The notes beneath the pieces are model-generated. The model worked only from the letters and a program-made list of their open reading frames with translations. It was not told the DNA's origin and ran no database searches. This document shows positions 26,566 to 36,400 of a DNA stretch of 64,000 nt, piece after piece. A program made the position numbers and the translations under genes. Source of the DNA: Shewanella sp. MTB7. GTDB lineage: Bacteria > Pseudomonadota > Gammaproteobacteria > Enterobacterales > Shewanellaceae. The DNA is taken from positions 5,318,501 through 5,382,500 of the forward strand of contig NZ_CP085636.1 in assembly GCF_027571385.1 (NCBI RefSeq). Reading direction: 5' to 3'. Within the stretch, counting starts at the first letter, position 1; each line of letters opens with the position of its first letter.

Positions 26566-27480
26566 AAATAACATGGCTATCCAATAACACGATAGATTAA
26601 CCAGATCACCCTGTGCGCTGAGATAAATCGGTAGAGGATTAACGGTTCCACTCAAGATATTGATCAGCCTTTAATGGATTAGGCTCTTTGAACAGCAGAT
26701 CTTATGCTAGTTATTATTTTTTAATCTGTTGGAAGTGGCATTTTGTAAGGTTGAATAGTTTTTCCTTATAGATAGAGGATCTGAATAAATTTGCATCATG
26801 TTGGACATTTCAATTCCACCAATTTCGAAAAGGCTATCAGTTTTGCTAAGGGAACCAAGGTAAATGCTCTCGTTGTATATGTTCAAATTTACATCTATGA
26901 TTTTAATGTCTAAATAGCATCGCACCTTAGATTTAGTTGACTTGAAAATATGGAAAAAGTGGATTGCATTGGTTATTTTGTAGCTTAGTTTAGTCAAATC
27001 ATTAGGCTCTAATTTTATCCCAATGGTCTCCGTCATATCTCCATTAAATATTCTTTCAGCCTCTTCAGTTTCAAATTTCCTTCCTTTGACTCGCAGAAAC
27101 ATGCTATCTAAGTAAACAGCTTGATTACCACGGTTACTGAACAAAACAGTCAGCGTTGTATAGCCATTAGCGGGGTCAGTGTAGACATTCATTTCATTAA
27201 TCATTGCTCTTACATCAACTCGGTTTAGAAAGTCTAATGTTTGATAGTATTTATAAAAACCAAAGAATAGTGTGGCAATAGCAACAACTGTTTCGAAGAG
27301 ATTTATTAAATGGAGCCATACATTAGATAAAACGGTTAGGAGAACTAAGCCAGAGAAAAATATTAAAGGCAAAAATCGTTGGTGTGTTGTCATCTTTTAC
27401 ACGCTCTAATCGTTTGATTTAATGCTTAATAATACCACACTTCCAATTTGGCCTCGTTAACTGGGAAATAACATGGCCAT
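26566..27480. repeat. Pair of 15-bp direct repeats around a hypothetical gene
   Basis: AAATAACATGGCTAT at 26566-26580 and AAATAACATGGCCAT at 27466-27480 (one mismatch) are exactly 900 bp apart and bracket the 228-residue gene. They could be duplicated target or recombination sites, or related promoter DNA. Confidence 0.4.
26707..27393 (-). CDS. Hypothetical membrane-anchored protein
   Basis: A 228-residue protein not recognised. Two hydrophobic helices at the N-terminus (about 8-28 and 31-48) are followed by a soluble domain of about 170 residues rich in beta-type alternation (YTTLTVLFSNRGNQAVYLDSMFL), which looks immunoglobulin-like or a beta sandwich. AT-rich with many Asn codons near the end, unlike neighbouring core genes. 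A 15-bp direct repeat lies on either side, 900 bp apart, which may mark a mobile cassette. Confidence 0.5.
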   Translation of the reverse strand: MTTHQRFLPLIFFSGLVLLTVLSNVWLHLINLFETVVAIATLFFGFYKYYQTLDFLNRVDVRAMINEMNVYTDPANGYTTLTVLFSNRGNQAVYLDSMFLRVKGRKFETEEAERIFNGDMTETIGIKLEPNDLTKLSYKITNAIHFFHIFKSTKSKVRCYLDIKIIDVNLNIYNESIYLGSLSKTDSLFEIGGIEMSNMMQIYSDPLSIRKNYSTLQNATSNRLKNNN

Positions 27481-27842
27481 ATATAATTTATTGTGGGTGG
27501 CCTGATTAAATCCCAAACAGCCCTCACTTGATGGTGTCCATCTTAGATTTCCAAAGCAGTGTTTGATAACTCGAAGTTAAATCGAAGAGATAAACACTCA
27601 GGTGTAGGTGCGGCAGTGAGCTTCGATGACAGGGATGTCATCGTAGAGACTACAGGGATTGTACTTGCGTCGTCTCACTGAAGTATCTGCACATGAGGTC
27701 GCTCTTAGGCATCCTGCCTTCGCGACATTGGTGCATCCATGCACGGCACCTGCTGCAAGAAATTAACTGAATTGAAGTAATGGCTTACAGTTAGTTAACC
27801 AAATACCAATCTCGAGTTACGAAAGGAATGGCAAAGCCGTAA
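27394..27842. other. Non-coding region with a structured GC-richer element
   Basis: 449 bp without a gene. The part from about 27600 to 27775 is markedly richer in G+C than its flanks and contains perfect hairpins: CGATGACA-GGGA-TGTCATCG (27624-27643) and GTGCAT-CC-ATGCAC (27731-27744). It looks like a dispersed intergenic repeat or a structured RNA. The edge next to the GMC gene has a 7-bp stem (AGTTACG at 27815-27821, CGTAACT at 27838-27844), a possible terminator. Confidence 0.4.
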
Positions 27843-29453
27843 CTAAGAAGCTGTTAGCTCTTTTGCCAGTTTAGTCGCATTTCTCGCAGTCATGCCATAA
27901 ATAGACAGTTGTGGGTTCGCCCCTAAGCTAGTTGGAAATATCGATCCATCCATCACCGACAGGTTTTCATAGTAATGAGAGCGGCCATAACTATCGACCA
28001 TGGCCATTTTAGTATCTTCCCCCATGGGACAGCCGCCCATGACGTGCGCCGATGCGACAACAGTCTTCAACGGTGCCAGCTCCATACTGGCAATCGCTGA
28101 TTTAGCCTCTTGCCAACTATTGAGGTAAGGCATACCTTCACTGATAGGCAATACCTGATTAGCGCCAGCGGCAAACTGTAGCTCAGCCATGCTGGCAAAC
28201 GCTCGCCGTGCTGAGTGCCAAAAAGCATCGGTAAGGGGATAATCGAGGGAAAACCCCGTGTCTGTTAGATGGACCTGTCCACCTTGGCTATCGGGATGGT
28301 AACCATCACGCACCAGCGCAATCGTTACCTGTAATTGATTGAAATCTGCCATCAAGGCTGCGTGACTCTTGCCATAACCTATGGTCTTTGAAGCGATAAG
28401 TATCGGGTGAACTGGCGGCACTTCAAGTTTATAACCTAGTTCACCTGCGGCGCCGTCACGCCAGACAAACTCATCACTATAGATAGATTGCGGTGCACCG
28501 CTATGGGCATTAACCGGATCATCAAACAGAGCTCCACTTAATAAAGTTGGATGTAAGAAAGTCCGTTTTCCCAGAAGTTGATAAGGATCTGCAACACCTG
28601 AACGCATTAAAACAGTTGGAGTATGTATCGCACCTGCAGATAAAATGTAGTGTTTAGCCTTAAAAATTAGCTCTACTGACGTTGGCTGTAACTGCTCATC
28701 CAGTGCTTGAGCCTTAATGCCGGTGATCTTACCGTCCTGATGCTCAAGCTTCATCACCTTAGCCCGGCTAACAAGGGTAGCCCCCATATTTAGCGCCGAT
28801 GGGATTGTCGTCACCAACATAGATTGTTTGGCATTAACCGGACAACCCATACCACAGTAGCCTGTATTCCAGCAGCCCTTGACGTTTCGCTTAATGACGG
28901 TGAAATCCCAATCCAGCTTTTCGCAACCTGTCTTTAACGCCTGATTATTTCGATTAGGTTCATATTCCCATTTGGAAATATTAAGACGCTGTTCCATCTT
29001 CTCAAACCAGGGATCAAGCTCGGCACGGGAGAGACCGGAGACCGATTTCTCCTTAGCCCAATACTCTAATGCCGGCGAAGGTGTTCGAATAGAAGTAGTC
29101 CAGTTTACTGTGGTTGAACCGCCGACGGCACGGCCCTGAAAGATACCAATCGCTTTATCTTTTGTTTTCATCCCAGCCGCTTGATGATAGAGATTGGGAT
29201 AAGCGCGTCTCTCCTCCATATTAAAACTCTTGGATGATTTAAGCGGGCCTCCTTCAACAATAATCACAGTGAGTCCGGCCTGAGTTAAGATCTCAGCAGC
29301 AACTCCGCCACCAGCACCGCTGCCAACGATAACGACATCGGCCTCAAGGGTTTTCCCCTGACTGAGCTGACTAGCATCAATATGTTTCCAACCCGACGCC
29401 AGGCCCTCTTCTATGGGATCTTGTATAGCCACCGCATCACCTCCATCACACAT
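27843..29453 (-). CDS. GMC family FAD-dependent oxidoreductase
   Basis: A 536-residue FAD enzyme. The dinucleotide-binding motif VVIVGSGAGGGVAAE is at about 40-55, the GMC segment GGSTTVNW near 110, and the C-terminal domain carries the substrate-side HVMGGCPMG and SIFPTSLGANPQ regions. These enzymes oxidise alcohols, sugars or sterols. There is no signal peptide, but 52 bp upstream lies a Tat-signal gene resembling the gluconate 2-dehydrogenase small subunit; such pairs are exported together, the large subunit travelling without its own signal. Substrate cannot be deduced. Four Cys in CWNTGYCGMGC are typical of the bacterial dehydrogenase branch. Confidence 0.85.
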   Translation of the reverse strand: MCDGGDAVAIQDPIEEGLASGWKHIDASQLSQGKTLEADVVIVGSGAGGGVAAEILTQAGLTVIIVEGGPLKSSKSFNMEERRAYPNLYHQAAGMKTKDKAIGIFQGRAVGGSTTVNWTTSIRTPSPALEYWAKEKSVSGLSRAELDPWFEKMEQRLNISKWEYEPNRNNQALKTGCEKLDWDFTVIKRNVKGCWNTGYCGMGCPVNAKQSMLVTTIPSALNMGATLVSRAKVMKLEHQDGKITGIKAQALDEQLQPTSVELIFKAKHYILSAGAIHTPTVLMRSGVADPYQLLGKRTFLHPTLLSGALFDDPVNAHSGAPQSIYSDEFVWRDGAAGELGYKLEVPPVHPILIASKTIGYGKSHAALMADFNQLQVTIALVRDGYHPDSQGGQVHLTDTGFSLDYPLTDAFWHSARRAFASMAELQFAAGANQVLPISEGMPYLNSWQEAKSAIASMELAPLKTVVASAHVMGGCPMGEDTKMAMVDSYGRSHYYENLSVMDGSIFPTSLGANPQLSIYGMTARNATKLAKELTAS

Positions 29454-29505
29454 GTTTTATTATTGTTTTATTCAGATGCACCAAGGCTCGTCTGCTTTGT
29501 ACTTG

Positions 29506-30015
29506 TTACTCTTCAAAAAAAGTGGGTTTAGTGTAATTAAGCTGCCCCCAGTTTTCAGGGGATGCGTAATAGCTCGCCATCACTAGCTCCCTAAGGCCTT
29601 GATAAGCTGCGATCAGTAGATCTAAGAAACTGTTTCGCCAATACTCCAACATGGAGATCAGTTCATCGGGAGAGCGCATCATTAATGGTGTCAGACTACC
29701 AGTCAATACCAACAAGCCTAACCTTTGCTCCAACATATTCAGCAATTGTTCAAGCTCATCTTGCCCCTCTTTCGGCAAATAAGAAATAGTTTGCGCTATA
29801 GCATCGAGTGTTCGATTTTGGGCAGCAATCCGCATTGACTCCACATTAGGCAGAGCATCTTCTAAAAATACCGGAAGCAGCACACTAAACAACAGTCTGT
29901 GTTCACTATCGAGCGCCTTATTCACCCGAATATGATCAGGAGAATAGATACTCACCCCCAGTGCCAACGCCGCCGTTCCCACGAGTGCTGTGGTTAGAAA
30001 AGTACGTCGTTCCAT
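29506..30015 (-). CDS. Tat-signal small subunit, gluconate 2-dehydrogenase subunit 3-like
   Basis: A 169-residue protein whose N-terminus MERRTFLTTALVG... is a twin-arginine signal followed by a hydrophobic segment. The remainder is helical with an L-P-x-F-L-x-x-x-LP stretch resembling subunit 3 of membrane-bound dehydrogenases. It probably escorts the GMC flavoprotein encoded immediately downstream through the Tat pathway. GGGAGG lies upstream of the ATG. Similarity is modest, so the name is by layout and context. Confidence 0.65.
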   Translation of the reverse strand: MERRTFLTTALVGTAALALGVSIYSPDHIRVNKALDSEHRLLFSVLLPVFLEDALPNVESMRIAAQNRTLDAIAQTISYLPKEGQDELEQLLNMLEQRLGLLVLTGSLTPLMMRSPDELISMLEYWRNSFLDLLIAAYQGLRELVMASYYASPENWGQLNYTKPTFFEE

Positions 30016-30166
30016 GCTCCTCCCTTAAAATGATGATGTATTGAGGTTTTATACCAATAACAGACCACTTAACTATCAAGTGAACCTAAGCTGTTGGCTA
30101 TTTATGCTACAATCATTCCCATATAATTAAACACACGTTTTAATTTTCAGCAATAGCTAATACATT

Positions 30167-31144
30167 ATGAAGCAGACTTTTTCCCCTCCTTGGTGGGCCA
30201 AAAACCCCCATATCCAAACGATTTTACCGCTATTAACTAAGGTGGACAGACCAGCGTTACGTCGAGAACGCTTTGAACTCAAAGATGGTGACTTCATCGA
30301 TCTCGACTGGTTAAATGTCCCTAAAGAAAGGGAGGTAATACTGATCATCATCCACGGACTCGAGGGCAGTGCCGAGTCTCACTATGTGCGTAGGCTGCTG
30401 CATGATTGTGGTAACCATGGCCTTTGTGCCTTAGTTCATCATCACAGAAGTTGCTCCGGTGAGTCCAACCGGTTAGCAAGAAGTTATCACAGTGGTGATA
30501 CCCAAGATCTACAAGAAAACCTACAACACCTTAAGCAGCGGTTCCCAACTTCGCCTCTGCTGGCCGTTGGATACAGCTTAGGCGGCAATGTGCTCACTAA
30601 ATATCTAGGGGAATATGGAGAAAACAGCCTACTCAAGCGCGGCGCTGTCATCTCGGCCCCCTTGAAGTTATCTGCCTGTGCTAAACGCTTAGAGAAAGGT
30701 TTCTCTAAGCTATATCAAAGTTATTTAATCAAACAGTTACAGCAAAAAGTCACAAATAAAATTAAAGATGATTCTCTGCGAGACGCGATGCCTGTATCCT
30801 TAGCACAAATTAGGCAGCTCGATACCTTTTACGCATTTGATCATAGGGTAACAGCCCCTCTTCATGGCTTTACTGGTGCCGATGATTATTATCAACAAGC
30901 CAGTGGCATCGACTACTTGTCCACAATATGCCAGCCGACCTTAGTGCTTCATGCTGCCGACGATCCCTTTATGACCGCCGACGTGATCCCTGCTGCAGAT
31001 AAGATCTCGCCCCATGTCACTTACGAACTGCATGATCAAGGTGGTCATGTTGGATTTATTAATGGTGGCAATCCATTACGACCTAAGTATTATCTAGAGC
31101 AGAGAATACTTAATTTTTTATTAGTATTAGAGAGTGAAAACTAA
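30167..31144 (+). CDS. yheT: Alpha/beta hydrolase YheT
   Basis: A 325-residue cytoplasmic hydrolase of the YheT (AB-hydrolase, UPF0017) family. The start PPWWAKNPHIQT is diagnostic. The nucleophile elbow G-Y-S-L-G-G-N (Ser about 143) and the downstream Asp (AADDPF) and His (GGHVGF) of the triad are visible. Substrate unknown; esterase activity is assumed. It precedes yheU (1 bp gap) and prkB, as in E. coli. Confidence 0.92.
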   Translation: MKQTFSPPWWAKNPHIQTILPLLTKVDRPALRRERFELKDGDFIDLDWLNVPKEREVILIIIHGLEGSAESHYVRRLLHDCGNHGLCALVHHHRSCSGESNRLARSYHSGDTQDLQENLQHLKQRFPTSPLLAVGYSLGGNVLTKYLGEYGENSLLKRGAVISAPLKLSACAKRLEKGFSKLYQSYLIKQLQQKVTNKIKDDSLRDAMPVSLAQIRQLDTFYAFDHRVTAPLHGFTGADDYYQQASGIDYLSTICQPTLVLHAADDPFMTADVIPAADKISPHVTYELHDQGGHVGFINGGNPLRPKYYLEQRILNFLLVLESEN

Positions 31145-31145
31145 A

Positions 31146-31382
31146 ATGTTGGTTCCATATGATTCATTAGTGCAGCTTCCTACAGACACCTTCGAGACAT
31201 TAATAAAAGAGTTTCTTTTCACTCAACTCGAAGACGGTAGCTTTTCAAACACCGATGCTGATGGTCTAAAAACTGCCATAAACCAGTGTAAACAGGCACT
31301 TAAACAGGGTATTCTGGTGGTAGAGTTTAGTGAAGAAGATGAGTCCATTGCGATTCGTCAACGAGAACAGCTAGGCCGCTAA
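31146..31382 (+). CDS. yheU: YheU family protein
   Basis: A 78-residue protein of the YheU (UPF0270) family: start MLVPYDSL, then L-x-x-LI-x-x-F and the C-terminal VEFSEEDESI. The start was placed at 31146, because family members begin at this M-L-x-P; a GTG four codons earlier lies within the yheT end. Function unknown. It follows yheT by one base and is presumably translationally coupled to it. Confidence 0.9.
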   Translation: MLVPYDSLVQLPTDTFETLIKEFLFTQLEDGSFSNTDADGLKTAINQCKQALKQGILVVEFSEEDESIAIRQREQLGR

Positions 31383-31495
31383 AATTAAACCTTCAGATCA
31401 GCCAAGTTTGACCTTTGGTGACTGATTACCGTATAAATAGGGGTTCGCCACTAAATTCTTGTTTGTTTTTACAGCTTCCATTTAGGGAAAAATTA

Positions 31496-32383
31496 ATGTC
31501 AGCAAAACACCCCATTATCGCAGTAACGGGCTCCTCAGGAGCCGGTACCACGACAACGACAAGGGCCTTCAAACATATATTTCGCCAGCTTGGGATCAAT
31601 GCTGCGACAGTTGAGGGAGATAGCTTTCATCATTATACCCGTCCAGAAATGGAACTTAAGATACGCCAAGGGCAAACTGGTAATAAAAACATCAGCTATT
31701 TTGGTCCTGAAGCCAATGATTTTGATAAATTGGAGCAGTGTTTTAGTGACTACAGTGCAACAGGTCAGGGCGAAACGCGTTCTTATCTGCACACTTTTGA
31801 CGAAGCGGTCCCCTTTAATCAGATGCCAGGCACATTTACCCAATGGCACTCTCTACCTGAAAATACCGATATGCTTTACTACGAAGGGCTTCATGGTGGT
31901 GTTAAGACTGATTCCTGCAATGTAGCCGAACATGTGGATCTGCTTATCGGCATGGTACCCATCGTTAATTTGGAATGGATCCAAAAGATCATTCGCGATA
32001 CGTCGGACAGAGGTCATAGCCGTGAAAAAGTAATGGGCTCAATCGTACGTAGCATGGATGATTACATCAACCATATGACACCTCAATTCTCTCGTACTCA
32101 TATCAATTTTCAACGAGTGCCAACGGTGGACACTTCAAACCCCTTCAGTGCTAAGAGTATTCCCACACTAGATGAGAGTTTTGTAGTGATCCGTTTTCGC
32201 GGCATAAAAAATGTCGATTTCCCCTATTATCTAAAAATGATAGATGGCTCTTTTATGTCTCGAATAAATACCTTAGTGGTACCAGGTGGCAAGATGTCAC
32301 TGGCGATGGAGTTAATCCTAACCCCACTTATTCGGGATCTACTTGAGAAACGTAAGCAACTTTTATCTCTGGACAGTGAATAA
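31496..32383 (+). CDS. prkB: Phosphoribulokinase-like kinase PrkB
   Basis: A 295-residue P-loop kinase. The Walker A motif is GSSGAGTTTTT (unusual in having Thr where Lys-Ser is typical, as in the PrkB family), followed by EGDSFHHYTRPEM and later YYEGLHGG. This branch is annotated as phosphoribulokinase, but in bacteria without a Calvin cycle its real substrate is uncertain. The start at 31496 was chosen over an upstream in-frame ATG at 31415, because homologous sequence begins at MSAKHPII and an A/G-rich ribosome site precedes it. Last gene of the yheTU-prkB unit. Confidence 0.88.
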   Translation: MSAKHPIIAVTGSSGAGTTTTTRAFKHIFRQLGINAATVEGDSFHHYTRPEMELKIRQGQTGNKNISYFGPEANDFDKLEQCFSDYSATGQGETRSYLHTFDEAVPFNQMPGTFTQWHSLPENTDMLYYEGLHGGVKTDSCNVAEHVDLLIGMVPIVNLEWIQKIIRDTSDRGHSREKVMGSIVRSMDDYINHMTPQFSRTHINFQRVPTVDTSNPFSAKSIPTLDESFVVIRFRGIKNVDFPYYLKMIDGSFMSRINTLVVPGGKMSLAMELILTPLIRDLLEKRKQLLSLDSE

Positions 32384-32472
32384 GCTCTCAGATTTACTTA
32401 AGCTTTATTTAAGTATCTTCAAGTAGACTTTATCTCGTCGGGATTTCAGGCGAAAGACTGATGAGTTAGCAT

Positions 32473-32973
32473 GCTCTTGGGAGTAAATTCCCCCATCTTT
32501 ATCTGTTTGTTCTCTTGAGTATGCTGGCTATTCTAACCTCTTTCTATCATTGATAAGTAAATTCCACATCCATGCTTTATCTGTTTGTTCTCTTGAGTAT
32601 GCTGGCTATTCTAACCTCTTTCTATCATTGATAAGTAAATTCCACATCCATGCTTTATCTGTTTGTTCTCTTGGGCTTGCTAACTATTTTAACCTCTTTC
32701 TATCATTGATAAGTAAATTCCACATCCATGCTTTATCCGTTTGTTCTCTTGGGCTTGCTAACTATTTTAACCTCTTTCTATCATTGATAAGTAAATTCCA
32801 CATCCATGCTTTATCTGTTTGTTCTCTTGGGCTTGCTAACTATTTTAACCTCTTTCTATCATTGATAAGTAAATTCCACATCCATGCTTTATCTGTTTGT
32901 CCTCTTGGGCTTGCTAACTATTTTAACCTCTTTTTATCATTGATAAGTAAATTCCACATCCATACTTTATCTG
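32473..32973. repeat. 78-bp tandem repeat array
   Basis: Unit starts (TGATAAGTAAATTCC) fall at 32551, 32629, 32707, 32785, 32863 and 32941, exactly 78 bp apart, with degenerate partial copies at the left (from about 32473) and right end. The first two units differ from the later ones (GAGTATGCTGGC versus GGGCTTGCTAAC). Each unit has the palindrome TATCATTGATA. Because 78 is divisible by three, one frame stays open for 150 codons; it has no ribosome site and the substitutions do not look protein-conserving, so it is not called as a gene. Confidence 0.95.
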
Positions 32974-33107
32974 ACTCTTGGTTTATAAAAAGCTCTTGAA
33001 TGCGGCTATTCTTTTCAAAAAAGGCCCTAGGATAAACAAATTCCTAGAACCTAGAACCTGCTAGTACTCAAGCCTAGAACCTCAAGCCTGGCCCTTGAAA
33101 CGAAAAA

Positions 33108-33133
33108 AACCAGCCTCAAACTGAGACTGGTTT
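33108..33133 (+). terminator. Bidirectional-looking terminator
   Basis: AAACCAG-CCTCA with TGAG-ACTGGTTT, one mismatch, flanked by A-run and T-run, so it could act on both strands between prkB and the efflux operon. Confidence 0.6.
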
Positions 33134-33187
33134 TATCATAACTTCAGTACTTGTTATTGAAGCGTTATCTCGCTCGCTTAGCGCTTA

Positions 33188-33452
33188 TACCAATCAGTAT
33201 AAAGATGTGATCGCTCAGCGAGAATTTAGCGCTTCTGAGGCAAGGCAACGAGTGAAGAACATAGTTACTCTACGTTTAAGCTCGTTAACATAGTATCGGA
33301 TGCGCTAAAACTCGCCTGTAAGGAGTGTTTTTGGCTGTCTACTTCTGCGTTGAATGACCTCACAAGGGAATAACCATTCCATCATCCATTCGCCTTGAAT
33401 TAGTTTGCCAAAAAACACTCTGAGTAGATCACTTTCTTATTCTGATTGGTAT
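33188..33452. mobile_element. MITE-like element with imperfect terminal inverted repeats
   Basis: The left end (TACCAATCAG then 15 further bases to GTGATC) and the reverse complement of the right end (33428-33452) match at 21 of 25 positions, and the outer 10 are identical. Internally, GAGTGTTTTTGGC (33323-33335) pairs with GCCAAAAAACACTC (33407-33420) with one extra base. There is no gene inside, so it is a non-autonomous insertion of about 265 bp. Its right end lies within the 3' end of the czcA-type gene. Confidence 0.6.
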
Positions 33453-36400
33453 CATACGATACACCAGCAGATAGAGCACTGGCAGGATAACTAAGGTCAG
33501 TAAGGTCGAAGAGACAATACCACCTATCACAACCGTCGCCAGTGGACGCTGCACTTCTGCGCCTGTACCCACGTTCAGTGCCATAGGCACGAAACCTAAG
33601 CTGGCAACTAATGCCGTCATCAATACCGGACGCAGTCGTTGACTCGCACCTTGCTTAATCGCGTCGATAAGCACTAGCCCTTGCTGTTTAAGCTCCTTAA
33701 TGAAACTTAACATCACCACACCATTTAACACGGCGATGCCTGAGAGGGCAATGAAGCCAATAGCCGCAGAGATAGACAGTGGCATATCTCTGAATACCAA
33801 GGCCATCACACCACCAGTTAGCGCAAGTGGCACACCGCTAAAGATGATTAGCGAATCTCGAACCGAACCGAAGGCGCTATACAGTAAACCAAAGATAAGC
33901 AATAAGGTGAGAGGAACTAAGATCATTAAGCGATTAGATGCCGACTCCAACTGTTCAAAGGTGCCACCATATTCACTCCAGTATCCGCTAGGCAGGTTAA
34001 GCTCTTTGCCCATCACTAGCTTAGTATCTTGAATAAAGGAACCCAGATCTCTGCCCTCTACGTTAGCGGTCACCACAACATGACGCTTACCACTTTGACG
34101 GTTTATCTGATTTGGACCGATTTTAAACTGGATATCGGCCACTTCCCCTAGAGGGACGTAGCTAAGATCTGGGTTTAGATCCGCAGGCAGTGCGATAGGC
34201 AAACTGGCTAATGCCCGCAGATCTTGGCTGATGTGATCTTCCATTCTCACCACTAGCTTAAAACGGCGATCTCCTTCATAGATAAGACCGACTGGTACGC
34301 CCGCAACCGCCGTCTGCAACGCTTGCTGCACATCGATTATCGTCAGACCTAGCAGGGCTAAATGATCGCGATTGGGCTCAATAGACAGAGTAGGTAAACC
34401 TGACATCTGTTCTACTCGCACGTCCTTCGCACCCGCTATTTTCTTAAATAGCGCTTCGGCCCGATCGCCTGCTTCCTTAAGCGTGTCCAGATCATCACCG
34501 TAGATCCGTAAAGCCACATCGGCCCTGACCCCCGCAATTAACTCGTTAAAGCGCATCTCAATAGGCTGAGTGAACTCATAGTTGTTGCCAGGAACTTGTT
34601 CAACATGCTCCCTGAGCTCATCCAAAAACTGCGCTTTACTCTTAGTCGGATCCGCCCACTCTGATCGTGGCTTGATGATCAAGATGGTATCGGCAACACT
34701 GGGTGGCATAGGATCGGTTGCCACTTCTGGGGTACCAATCTTTGAGAATACCCGCTCGACTTCATCGAGCTCGCCAATAACCAGCTCCAGCTTTTTCTGC
34801 ATCTCGGTAGACTGTTCAAGGCCGGTACCTGTGATGCGCATGGCGTGCATAGCAATATCGCCCTCATCGAGCTTAGGTAAAAACTCAGAACCTAAACGGG
34901 TGATCTGATAGCCTGTCACTGCGATCAAGCCTATTGCGGTTAGCAAGATAACGGCCGGGCGCTTAAGCGAGAAAAACAACACAGGCTCATAGAGACTGCG
35001 CGCCTTCGCCATCAGCAAGTTTTCTTGCTCGTTAACCTTACCTTTAACAAAGAGTGCGATGGCTGCAGGCACAAATGTCACCGACAATATTAGCGCTCCA
35101 ATAAGCGCCGCAACCACGGTAAAGGCCATCGGGTGGAACATCTTACCTTCGACACCGCTAAGGGCGAAAATGGGCAGATACACCAGCATGATAATCAGCA
35201 CGCCAAATACGGCTGGGCGGAACACTTCACGGGTCGCCTCGAAGACGACTTTGACTCGTTCCTCTAATGAGAGTAACCGGCCATATTTATGCTGCGCCAT
35301 ACCGAGACGGCGCAGGGCGTTCTCTACGATGATCACCGCACCATCGACTATGATGCCGAAATCTATGGCACCTAAGCTCATTAAGTTGCCTGAGACCCGA
35401 TTGGTTGTCATTCCTGTTATAGCGAACAGCATACTGAGTGGGATCACCAGCGCTGCGATAAGTGCGGCGCGAAAATTACCCAGTAGGGCAAATAAGACTA
35501 CGATGACCAGAACAGCACCTTCGAACAGGTTTTTCTGTACTGTGGCAATGGTCTTATCGACTAAATTGGTTCGGTCATAAACTGCTTCCGCCACTATGCC
35601 TTCAGGTAGACTGGCATTCACTTCAGTGAGCTTATCGCCCACCTCTTTGGCCACCACTCGGCTATTCTCGCCTAATAACATGAAGGCAGTACCCAGTACT
35701 GTTTCTTCACCATTTTGGGTTGCGGCGCCAGTTCTTAACTGCTTACCGTAGAAGACCTCAGCCAGATCGCCAATACGCACAGGGGCATCGTCACGCTTAG
35801 TCACCACCACCTGACGGATCTCTTCCAGATCTTTAAGCTGACCAGGGGATCGAACTAACCACTGCTCGCCATTTCTCTCAATGTAACCGGCACCCGCATT
35901 ACGATTATTACGTTCAAGAGCCGTGATGATGTCATTGACCGTGACCTTAAATGCCAACAGTTTACTGGGATCCGGTGCCACCTGATATTCACGTTCATAG
36001 CCACCCAGACTGTTAATCTCGGTCACTCCAGGCACTTTGACCAGCTGTGGACGAATGATCCAATCTTGAATGGTGCGCAGATCTTCGGCGCTGTATGGCG
36101 TACCATCCTCTTTTAATGCGCCATCAATGGCACGAATAGAGTAGGTAAATACCTCACCAAGGCCACTACTGACAGGGCCTAGTGCGGGCTCAGCTTCGGC
36201 GGGCAACTCACCACGAATGCCTTGTAAGCGCTCGGATATTTGTTGTCTCGCCCAATAGATATCAGTGCCTTCCTCGAAGATCACTGTAATTTGAGATAAT
36301 CCATAACGTGAAATTGAACGGGTGTGATCGAGATTCGGTATCCCTGCCATGGCATTTTCAATCACGTAGGTCAGGCGTTGCTCCGACTCCAGCGGTGAGT

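Noticed and set aside
32473..32973. CRISPR array
   Set aside because: The whole 78-bp unit is repeated, without variable spacers between short repeats, and no cas genes are present.
32550..32999. A 150-codon open frame over the 78-bp repeats as a repeat protein
   Set aside because: The unit length is a multiple of three so any stop-free frame stays open; there is no ribosome site or start, and base changes between units alter amino acids freely.
34582..35580. Several open frames on the opposite strand of the efflux pump gene
   Set aside because: They lie antisense within a long well-conserved gene, with amino-acid composition typical of shadow frames.
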